From Hungatella sp. (lineage in GTDB: Bacteria; Bacillota; Clostridia; Lachnospirales; Lachnospiraceae), in the NCBI GenBank assembly GCA_022792815.1, contig JAAWBS010000055.1, forward strand, positions 1-47,904: 47,904 bases of DNA, written 5' to 3'. Positions 42,378 through 47,904 of this stretch are shown here, one piece after another (the stretch's first letter is position 1; each line of letters starts with the position of its first letter). The notes below the pieces were generated by a model that saw nothing but the letters and a program-made list of their open reading frames with translations, was not told the origin of the DNA and did no database searches. The translations under genes were made by a program, and so were the position numbers.

Positions 42378-42608
42378 TCAGCATACGACTACGTCGATCT
42401 CAAAGAACATGTTTGACAGAAGAAATGTCAACTCTGCCGCAAGGCTATCGGTCCGGCGGGGTTTAAAAATTTCTTCCAGCAGAAAATTCTCATCCGGAAC
42501 GAAAGGTTTCTCGTCCGGAACAGCGGCGAATTCTGCTGTAGGCATATCCGGAAGTTCTGCCAAAGGAACCGTGTCAGGTGTGATGGTATAATTGATTTCG
42601 TTGAACAT
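42378..42608 (-). CDS. Small 76-residue protein, possibly phosphate-regulated
   Basis: 76 residues, acidic, Pro-rich in the middle (LAELPDMPTAEFAAVPDEKP), ending in a hydrophobic stretch and a terminal Cys (TFLLSNMFFEIDVVVC). An internal repeat (VPDEKPF / VPDENFL) comes from a 20-base tandem repeat in the DNA near 42487-42525. No family is recognised. AGGGGG is eight bases before the ATG, an extended -10 promoter with two PHO-box-like heptamers lies upstream, and a strong terminator lies directly after the stop, so it is very likely a real, independently transcribed gene. A peptide precursor role is possible but unsupported. Confidence 0.65.
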   Translation of the reverse strand: MFNEINYTITPDTVPLAELPDMPTAEFAAVPDEKPFVPDENFLLEEIFKPRRTDSLAAELTFLLSNMFFEIDVVVC

Positions 42609-42652
42609 ATTGATAACCCCCTTCAGGTGTGATTGTCGTTTGATTTAAGACG

Positions 42653-42686
42653 ATTATACCACCAGAGGGTTACAAATCGGTTACAT
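42653..42686 (-). promoter_or_regulatory. PHO-box-like promoter of the 76-residue gene
   Basis: On the minus strand, ATGTAAC-CGAT-TTGTAAC (42686-42669) gives two TGTAAC heptamers with an 11-base period. They end ten bases before TGG-TATAAT (extended -10, TATAAT at 42658-42653). No conventional -35 box is present. This is the arrangement of PhoB/PhoP-activated promoters. Confidence 0.6.
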
Positions 42687-42732
42687 TTCGCGAATTTTAT
42701 GTAATTTCATAAAAAAAATAAAACATGAAACC

Positions 42733-43638
42733 TTACTGGGGCATAAAAGGGGGCAGCAGATGAGGCGGCAGGGAGGCTCCTGGAACCTGTGTGACGGCTG
42801 CGGCCACTTGGTTGGCATAAGAGACGGCCTGCTTAAGAGGAAGGCCGTTGGTCAGGCAGGCGAGGACGGTTCCCACATGGGCATCTCCCGCACCGATGGT
42901 GTCCGTAAGACGGGTCACAGGGACCGATGGCGTGTGGTAGGCGCTGCCGTCCTTTTCCAGACAGTAGGCTCCTTCCTCTCCCAAGGTGATGATCACCGTG
43001 TTCCCTGTGCGGGAAAAGAGAGCAGCTGCGGCCTCCACATAGTCGGACGCCTTAGTCAGTTCCAGGGATTCCTGCCGGTTGATGTGGAGCATAGGCTTAA
43101 GAGCCATGATGCGCTCCGCCTTCTCCGAGGCGATCCGGCATCCTCTGGGGCCTGGGGCATAGCACAGATGAAGTTCCGGGTGCTTCTCCAGCCAGGAGAC
43201 CAGACGGATCCCTGTGGGTTCCTCCACCTCCAGCCCGCAGACATAAGCCAGGCCAAAAGAATCTGTGTCATAAGCCTCCATCCAGGACTCCTGGAACGTG
43301 TACTCCACGCCGTGGTAAGAAAGAAACGTCCGCTCGCCGGAGGCCTCCACCAAGCAGTAACAGCAGCCGTTGTCCTGGTCGGGGATCCGCACCGGGATGG
43401 GGATGCCGGCTCTCGTCAGCTGCTCCGCCACATAGTTGCCGTACATCCCGGTGCCCACCGGGCTGACAAAGGTGTGCGGGGCCTTTAGAAGCCGCATCAT
43501 ATAGGCTACGTTGTAGGCACAGCCGCCTATGGCCATGGACTGGGAAGTGGGATGCAGATCCTCCGCGGTGACGGGAAGATGATCTAAATGAATGATGACG
43601 TCCACACAGGTGGAACCGATGATCAGGGCTGGTTTCAT
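42733..43638 (-). CDS. PfkB-family carbohydrate kinase
   Basis: 301 residues. The N-terminal ALIIGSTCVDVIIHLDHLP, the GGCAYNVAYMM motif (substrate and first PfkB signature) and the C-terminal DTIGAGDAHVGTVLA (catalytic Asp and anion hole) define the ribokinase fold. It phosphorylates a sugar or nucleoside; the substrate is not evident. 2-keto-3-deoxygluconate, needed after UxuA, is one candidate but the gene is 30 kb away. AAGGAG lies 14 bases before the ATG inside the palindrome GGAGCTCC, a long spacing that may lower translation. It diverges from rarA. Confidence 0.85.
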   Translation of the reverse strand: MKPALIIGSTCVDVIIHLDHLPVTAEDLHPTSQSMAIGGCAYNVAYMMRLLKAPHTFVSPVGTGMYGNYVAEQLTRAGIPIPVRIPDQDNGCCYCLVEASGERTFLSYHGVEYTFQESWMEAYDTDSFGLAYVCGLEVEEPTGIRLVSWLEKHPELHLCYAPGPRGCRIASEKAERIMALKPMLHINRQESLELTKASDYVEAAAALFSRTGNTVIITLGEEGAYCLEKDGSAYHTPSVPVTRLTDTIGAGDAHVGTVLACLTNGLPLKQAVSYANQVAAAVTQVPGASLPPHLLPPFMPQ

Positions 43639-43804
43639 GATGGGGTGAGGAGCTCCTTTCTTGAGGGGAGAATTTTATGAGGCGCTGCGGGTAAGGGAGA
43701 TTGAAAGAAGATTCTGATAGGGTTCCGTTTCCCGATGCCGGATAAAGTTCTGTAAGTAAAAACCGTGTTTCATAGCTGTGAGAAACAACAGATTTTTGTC
43801 GTTT

Positions 43805-43826
43805 CCTTATAAAAGGTATTATAAGG
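43805..43826. promoter_or_regulatory. Inverted repeat between pfkB and rarA
   Basis: CCTTATAA and TTATAAGG with a six-base centre form a 22-base inverted repeat, 166 bases upstream of the pfkB start. It is a candidate operator. The rest of this 299-base divergent gap holds only the rarA promoter. Confidence 0.35.
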
Positions 43827-43866
43827 GCAGGGGGAGAGGGAGGCAAGAGGTTTTTTGGCCACATTG

Positions 43867-43895
43867 TTGACATTTTGACAATCCTTTTGCATAAT
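43867..43895 (+). promoter_or_regulatory. Promoter of rarA
   Basis: Perfect TTGACA (43867-43872) and CATAAT (43890-43895) with a 17-base spacer, 43 bases before the rarA start. Confidence 0.75.
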
Positions 43896-43937
43896 AAAGA
43901 AAAAACGAGTGCATTCTTAAAAACCAGGAGGTATGCC

Positions 43938-45266
43938 ATGTCTATGGAGCAGTTGTCTTTGTTTGACCGGCAGGAGTCCTACCGGCCTCTTGCCAGCCGC
44001 ATGAGGCCGGAGGAGCTGGAGGATTTTGTGGGGCAGGAGCATCTAGTCGGCAGAGGGAAGGTGCTGAGGCGCCTCATCGAGCAGGACCAGATTCCGTCCA
44101 TGGTGTTCTGGGGGCCTCCGGGGGTGGGAAAGACGACTCTGGCCGGGATCATCGCCCACAGGACCCATGCCAGGTTTATCAATTTCAGCGCCGTCACCAG
44201 CGGCATCAAGGAGATCCGGGAGGTCATGGCTCAGGCGGAGGAGTGCCGCAGGATGGGGATGAAGACCGTGGTGTTTGTGGACGAGATCCACCGGTTTAAC
44301 AAGGCCCAGCAGGATGCATTTCTTCCCTATGTAGAGAAGGGGAGCATCATTCTCATCGGCGCTACCACGGAGAATCCTTCTTTTGAGATCAACAGTGCTC
44401 TTTTGTCCCGATGCCGTGTGTTTGTGCTCCAGGCTCTCTCGGCGGAGGACGTGGCAAAGCTTTTGAAAAGGACCCTTGGAAGTGAAAAAGGATTCGGGTA
44501 TCTGAATATTGACATCACCGATGATATGGTGGACATGATCGCCGGGTTTGCCAACGGGGATGCCAGGACAGCCCTGAATGTGCTGGAGATGGCGGTGACT
44601 AACGGGGAGATCGGGCCGGACAAGACCACAGTGACCCCGGAGGTGCTCCGGCAATGCATCGGGAGAAAGAGCCTTCTCTATGACAAGAAAGGGGAGGAGC
44701 ACTACAATCTGATCTCTGCGCTTCACAAGTCTATGCGCAACTCTGACCCGGATGCCGCCGTATACTGGCTGGCCCGGATGCTGGAGGCGGGGGAGGACCC
44801 TTTGTATGTGGCCAGACGGCTGGTGCGGTTTGCCAGCGAGGACGTGGGGATGGCGGACAGCGAGGCACTGGGGGTGGCTGTGGCCGCCTACCAGGCATGC
44901 CATTTTCTGGGGATGCCTGAGTGCAATGTCCATCTGAGCCACACGGTGATCTATCTGTCCATGGCTCCCAAGTCCAATTCCGCCTACAGGGCCTATGAGA
45001 AGGCCAAGATCGATGCCCAGAATATGTTGGCAGAGCCGGTGCCTCTGGTCATCCGCAATGCCCCTACTCAGCTGATGGGGCGGCTTCACTACGGAGAGGG
45101 GTATGTCTATGCCCATGACACCGAGGAGAAAGTGGCGGCCATGCAGTGTCTGCCGGACAGCTTAGAGGGGACAGAGTACTATTGTCCCACAGAGCAGGGG
45201 GCGGAGAAGGAGACGGCAGAGAAATTAAAACAGATCAAGGAGTGGAGACAGGCCCACAGGCAATAA
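43938..45266 (+). CDS. rarA: Replication-associated recombination ATPase RarA (MgsA)
   Basis: 442 residues. An AAA+ ATPase acting at stalled replication forks, related to clamp loaders. YRPLASRMRPEELEDFVGQEHLV is the family start, WGPPGVGKTTLAG Walker A, VFVDEIHRFNKAQQDAFLPYVE Walker B with its extended signature and TTENPSFEINSALLSRCRV sensor 1; a tetramerisation domain forms the C-terminus. AGGAGG six bases before the ATG fixes the start. The extreme N-terminus carries QLSLF (residues 5-9), a sliding-clamp-binding-like pentapeptide. Upstream it has a near-consensus promoter, and a terminator follows. Confidence 0.93.
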   Translation: MSMEQLSLFDRQESYRPLASRMRPEELEDFVGQEHLVGRGKVLRRLIEQDQIPSMVFWGPPGVGKTTLAGIIAHRTHARFINFSAVTSGIKEIREVMAQAEECRRMGMKTVVFVDEIHRFNKAQQDAFLPYVEKGSIILIGATTENPSFEINSALLSRCRVFVLQALSAEDVAKLLKRTLGSEKGFGYLNIDITDDMVDMIAGFANGDARTALNVLEMAVTNGEIGPDKTTVTPEVLRQCIGRKSLLYDKKGEEHYNLISALHKSMRNSDPDAAVYWLARMLEAGEDPLYVARRLVRFASEDVGMADSEALGVAVAAYQACHFLGMPECNVHLSHTVIYLSMAPKSNSAYRAYEKAKIDAQNMLAEPVPLVIRNAPTQLMGRLHYGEGYVYAHDTEEKVAAMQCLPDSLEGTEYYCPTEQGAEKETAEKLKQIKEWRQAHRQ

Positions 45267-45304
45267 TAGGGAGAAAACGGGAATAAAACGGAGATATTTT
45301 TGTG

Positions 45305-45335
45305 AAAAATAACACCTTGTGGGGTGTTATTTTTT
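45305..45335 (+). terminator. Terminator after rarA
   Basis: AAAAATAACACC and GGTGTTATTTTT form a perfect 12-base stem with loop TTGTGG, then further T. The promoter of marR overlaps it. Confidence 0.8.
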
Positions 45336-45361
45336 GAGGTAGAATGTTAGCATGCTTACAT
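45317..45361 (+). promoter_or_regulatory. Promoter and MarR-type operator before marR
   Basis: TTGTGG (45317-45322) and TAGAAT (45340-45345) have a 17-base spacer. ATGTTAGCATGCTTACAT (45344-45361) is an 18-base palindrome with one mismatched pair, starting in the -10 box. This is the form and place of an autoregulatory MarR operator. Confidence 0.65.
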
Positions 45362-45382
45362 TCTTTGAGGGAAGGCGATTCT

Positions 45383-45811
45383 ATGGAGAACATGCATGCG
45401 GGGCTGGCGGTGCGCACCTTATCCAACTTGATTCACCGGAAGATCAATCAGATGGTGGCCGAGGAGGAAGAGACTCTCACTGCCCATCAGATGTGGGTGC
45501 TGAAATTTCTGGTGAATCAGGAAGACAGGGAGATCATGCAGAGAGATATTGAAAGAGAGTTTTCCATCCGCCGCTCCACAGCCAGCCATATGCTGACGCT
45601 GATGGAGCACGGCGGTTATATCAGGCGGGTCCCGGTGCCCAGTGACGCCAGGATGAAGAGAATCGTTCTGACAGAGAAGGGACGGCAGGCCCATGAGAGG
45701 ATGGGAGAGCGGATTAAGCGGTTTGAAACGCTTTTGAGGGAGGGAGTGACGGACCAGGAGCTGGAATGGTTTCTGGGCATCATAGAGCGGCTTCAGCAGA
45801 ATATCCGGTAA
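45383..45811 (+). CDS. MarR-family regulator
   Basis: About 142 residues. The winged helix is clear: LTAHQMWVLKFLV, MQRDIEREFSIRRSTASHMLTLMEHGGYIRRVP and the wing DARMKRIVLTEKG. MarR proteins repress efflux genes and are released by small aromatic or phenolic ligands. Start 45383 follows GAGGGAAGG; an ATG nine bases later is possible, and one at 45344 lies in the operator. A palindrome overlaps its own -10 box, and a MATE exporter follows after 70 bases, so it probably controls both. A short terminator lies between them, which would set their ratio. Confidence 0.9.
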   Translation: MENMHAGLAVRTLSNLIHRKINQMVAEEEETLTAHQMWVLKFLVNQEDREIMQRDIEREFSIRRSTASHMLTLMEHGGYIRRVPVPSDARMKRIVLTEKGRQAHERMGERIKRFETLLREGVTDQELEWFLGIIERLQQNIR

Positions 45812-45814
45812 AAG

Positions 45815-45836
45815 GGAAGCAGAGGCTTCCTTTTTT
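45815..45836 (+). terminator. Short terminator between marR and the MATE gene
   Basis: GGAAGC-AGAG-GCTTCC followed by six T, four bases after the marR stop. The stem is only six pairs, so partial read-through into the exporter gene is expected. Confidence 0.6.
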
Positions 45837-45881
45837 GTGCGGTCGTCCGACGGCAGAGAAATTTAGAGGGAGGAACAATAC

Positions 45882-47237
45882 ATGAGAGACAACAGACAAT
45901 TATTTGAGGAGGCCCCGGTGGCAAAGGCCGTGGCGGTGATGGCGGTTCCCACCATGATCTCTATGCTGGTGGTGGTTATTTACAACATGGCAGACACATT
46001 TTTCATCGGGCAGACAGGAGATCCCATGCAGGTGGCGGCGGTGTCTCTGGCCACCCCGGTGTTTATGGTGTTCATGGCGCTGGGCAACCTGTTCGGTATC
46101 GGAGGAAGCTCGGCCATCTCCAGGGCTCTGGGAGAGAAGAAGACAGAGCGGGCGAAGAATATCTCTTCCTTCTGCTGCTACGGCTCCCTGGGGTTGGGAG
46201 TGGTGATGGCCCTGATCTTTCTTGTGGGGATGAACGGGATCTTAAAACTTATAGGCGCAAGCGCCAACACCATCGATTTTGCCAGAGACTATCTGACCTA
46301 CATCGCCGCAGGCGGCCCGTTTATCATGTTCGGAACCGCATTCGGCAACATTTTGAGAGGTGAGGGAGCGGCCAAAGAGTCCATGATCGGCAACATGATC
46401 GGGACCATCACCAATATCATCCTGGACCCCATCATGATCCTGGGGCTGGGCTGGGGTGTGGTGGGAGCTGCCATCGCCACGGTCATCGGCAATATGGCGG
46501 CAAGCCTCTACTATCTTCAGTTCTTTCTGAGGAAGAAATCCAGCTTATCCATCCGGCTTCGGGACTTTAAGGCGAAAGACCGGATCGCGGCGGGAGTCAT
46601 GTCCATCGGGATTCCCGCTTCCTTAAACAATATCCTGATGAGCTGTGCCAACATCGTCTTAAATCAGGTACTGATCGGCTATGGGGACACTCCGGTGGCC
46701 GCTATGGGCGTGGCCATGAAGTCTAACATGTTGGTGGTGCTCTTACAGATCGGACTGTGTTCCGGGATTCAGCCTCTCATCGGCTACAATTATGGGGCGA
46801 GAAATAAAAAGCGCCTCCTGAAGGTGTTCCGGTTTACCGGTATGTGCGCTGTGGTGATCGGAACTTTCCTGACCGTGGTTATGGTGATGGCGAGACAGGC
46901 AGTGATTCAGGCATTTATCGATGACAGCCAGGTCATCGCCTACGGGATTCAGATGGTGATCGCGCTGCAGATGTCAGGGCCGGTGCTGGGGATCCTGTTT
47001 CTGTGTATCAACACCCTGCAGGGGATGGGAAAGGCTATTCCGTCTCTAGTGCTGACCATCTGTCGTCAGGGCCTGATCTTTATTCCCCTGGTCTATCTGC
47101 TCAATGCGCTTTTCGGTATGGACGGAGTGATCTACGCTCAGCCTGCAGCGGATTTTATCTCCATCGCGCTGTCCCTGATCCTGTGCCTGAGCATTTTCCG
47201 GAAAATGGACCGGGAGGAGGTACGCGGAAAAGACTGA
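45882..47237 (+). CDS. MATE family efflux transporter (MarR-linked)
   Basis: 451 residues with about 12 membrane segments in two halves. The N-terminus VAKAVAVMAVPTMISMLVVVIYNMADTFFIG and MALGNLFGIGGSSAISRALG are signatures of the MepA-like MATE branch, exporters of cationic drugs and dyes. It is a different branch from the MATE at 7941. GGAGGAAC precedes the ATG. marR is directly upstream, matching the known MepR-MepA arrangement by analogy; the shared family order does not prove the same substrate. Confidence 0.9.
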   Translation: MRDNRQLFEEAPVAKAVAVMAVPTMISMLVVVIYNMADTFFIGQTGDPMQVAAVSLATPVFMVFMALGNLFGIGGSSAISRALGEKKTERAKNISSFCCYGSLGLGVVMALIFLVGMNGILKLIGASANTIDFARDYLTYIAAGGPFIMFGTAFGNILRGEGAAKESMIGNMIGTITNIILDPIMILGLGWGVVGAAIATVIGNMAASLYYLQFFLRKKSSLSIRLRDFKAKDRIAAGVMSIGIPASLNNILMSCANIVLNQVLIGYGDTPVAAMGVAMKSNMLVVLLQIGLCSGIQPLIGYNYGARNKKRLLKVFRFTGMCAVVIGTFLTVVMVMARQAVIQAFIDDSQVIAYGIQMVIALQMSGPVLGILFLCINTLQGMGKAIPSLVLTICRQGLIFIPLVYLLNALFGMDGVIYAQPAADFISIALSLILCLSIFRKMDREEVRGKD

Positions 47238-47250
47238 GAAAAACAGATAA

Positions 47251-47262
47251 TCGTATATACGA
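47251..47262. repeat. Perfect palindrome after the MATE gene
   Basis: TCGTATATACGA is a perfect 12-base palindrome 14 bases after the MATE stop. Operator or incidental; no T run follows. Confidence 0.3.
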
Positions 47263-47294
47263 ATAACATACGCATATGTGAGTGTGCACAAAAA

Positions 47295-47309
47295 ATGTAA
47301 CCGCTTACA
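47295..47309 (+). promoter_or_regulatory. cre-like site (catabolite control) upstream of ppdK
   Basis: ATGTAACCGCTTACA fits the CcpA consensus WTGNAANCGNWNNCW at every fixed position. It lies 56 bases before the -35 box of ppdK. Confidence 0.5.
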
Positions 47310-47364
47310 CAAAGAAATCTATTCATTACTCACAAAAATCAGCATTATTTTTCCAGAAAACCAC

Positions 47365-47392
47365 TTTACTAGATTTCGAATTGTGTTATACT
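47365..47392 (+). promoter_or_regulatory. Promoter of ppdK
   Basis: TTTACT (47365-47370) and TATACT (47387-47392) with a 16-base spacer, about 107 bases before the ppdK start. Confidence 0.6.
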
Positions 47393-47499
47393 ATTTACAG
47401 ACCGCCGGCGGGGTTTTTCTTCGCGTGTGTGAGGAGAGACAAGGAGTCGGTGGGTAGAAAATGCAGACAAGCTGCACACAACTTGAGGAGGAAAACTTT

Positions 47500-47904
47500 A
47501 TGGCAAACAAGTGGGTCTATTTGTTTAGCGAAGGAAATGCCAACATGAGAAATCTGCTGGGCGGCAAGGGCGCCAACCTGGCAGAGATGACGAACCTGGG
47601 ACTTCCGGTACCACAGGGCTTTACCATTACCACAGAAGCCTGCACTCAGTACTATGAGGACGGCAAGAAGATCAACGACGAGATCATGGATCAGATCATG
47701 GTTCACATCGGCAAGATGGAAGAGATCACCGGCAAGAAGTTCGGCGACAAGGAGAATCCGCTTCTGGTATCCGTTCGTTCCGGTGCGAGAGCATCCATGC
47801 CCGGCATGATGGACACCATCTTAAACCTGGGTCTGAACGAGGAAGTGGTAGAGGTTCTGGCTGCCAAGTCCGGCAATCCCCGCTGGGCATGGGACTGCTA
47901 CAGA
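47500..47904 (+). CDS. ppdK: Pyruvate, phosphate dikinase (5' part, cut by window end)
   Basis: The first 135 residues of a protein normally near 875. It interconverts pyruvate, ATP and phosphate with phosphoenolpyruvate, AMP and diphosphate in the glycolytic/gluconeogenic node. [40 protein letters not shown] and [20 protein letters not shown] are the N-terminal nucleotide-binding signatures. AGGAGG at 47486-47491 is eight bases before the ATG at 47500. The frame is open to the window edge. A cre-like site and promoter lie upstream. Confidence 0.95.
   Translation, partial: MANKWVYLFSEGNANMRNLLGGKGANLAEMTNLGLPVPQGFTITTEACTQYYEDGKKINDEIMDQIMVHIGKMEEITGKKFGDKENPLLVSVRSGARASMPGMMDTILNLGLNEEVVEVLAAKSGNPRWAWDCYR

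Noticed and set aside
47282..47548. An 88-codon frame spanning the ppdK promoter and start
   Set aside because: It crosses the promoter and runs into ppdK in another frame, with no ribosome site or recognisable sequence.

Overview
The window looks like a chromosomal segment of a fermentative, Gram-positive Clostridia member, most likely Lachnospiraceae. It is GC-rich for the class (lines counted by hand in core genes are near 57% G+C). It has strong purine-rich Shine-Dalgarno sites, hairpin-plus-T-run terminators, a SpoVB/MurJ-type flippase, paired iscS-iscU-mnmA genes, a MetA with the acetyl-CoA signature residue and pyruvate phosphate dikinase. The genus cannot be told from sequence alone. 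No rRNA, CRISPR array, insertion sequence or prophage was seen. Function names rest on recognised motifs and family memory, not on searches.

Layout. 1-3600: two small unknown proteins, tRNA-Arg(CCG), a membrane-anchored acidic protein and queA. 3600-7922: a HEPN-like orphan fragment, then rluF-ligA-metA behind one strong promoter and a leader hairpin. 7941-13066: a MATE exporter on the minus strand, divergent from uxuA-uxuB-gntR (hexuronate breakdown and its probable regulator). 13129-18996: a flippase on the minus strand, divergent from iscS-iscU-mnmA-amidase. 19201-22806: tRNA-Ser(CGA) and an orphan carB with its own promoter and a leader hairpin. 22851-33253: a sugar region with an AraC regulator divergent from MFS-PHP-HAD-HAD, a GH27 alpha-galactosidase with its own promoter, a small Cys-rich protein, a LacI regulator, and HAD plus a GH13 amylosucrase-like enzyme behind a promoter with two operator-like sites. 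33442-36444: a 1000-residue class A penicillin-binding protein with a Trp/acidic and Gly/Ser/Gln tail.

36556-38288 is an AT-rich island (30-38% G+C in three lines counted). It has its own consensus promoter and three tightly packed genes: a 59-residue acidic protein, a synthetase-only RelA/SpoT-domain protein and a 176-residue unknown. It resembles an acquired alarmone-synthetase cassette of the toxin-antitoxin or phage-defence kind and is the best candidate here for an undescribed system.

38432-47904: a secreted cell-wall-binding-repeat protein, SseB-like protein plus RecQ, a small minus-strand gene behind a PHO-box-like promoter, a PfkB sugar kinase, RarA with an N-terminal clamp-binding-like motif, an apparently autoregulated MarR-MATE pair, and the 5' part of ppdK behind a cre-like site.

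The genes are housekeeping (tRNA modification, DNA repair, Fe-S and thiolation chemistry, wall synthesis) mixed with compact sugar modules, each with its own regulator. Start codons were chosen by Shine-Dalgarno spacing and family N-termini, so several are shorter than the longest possible frame.
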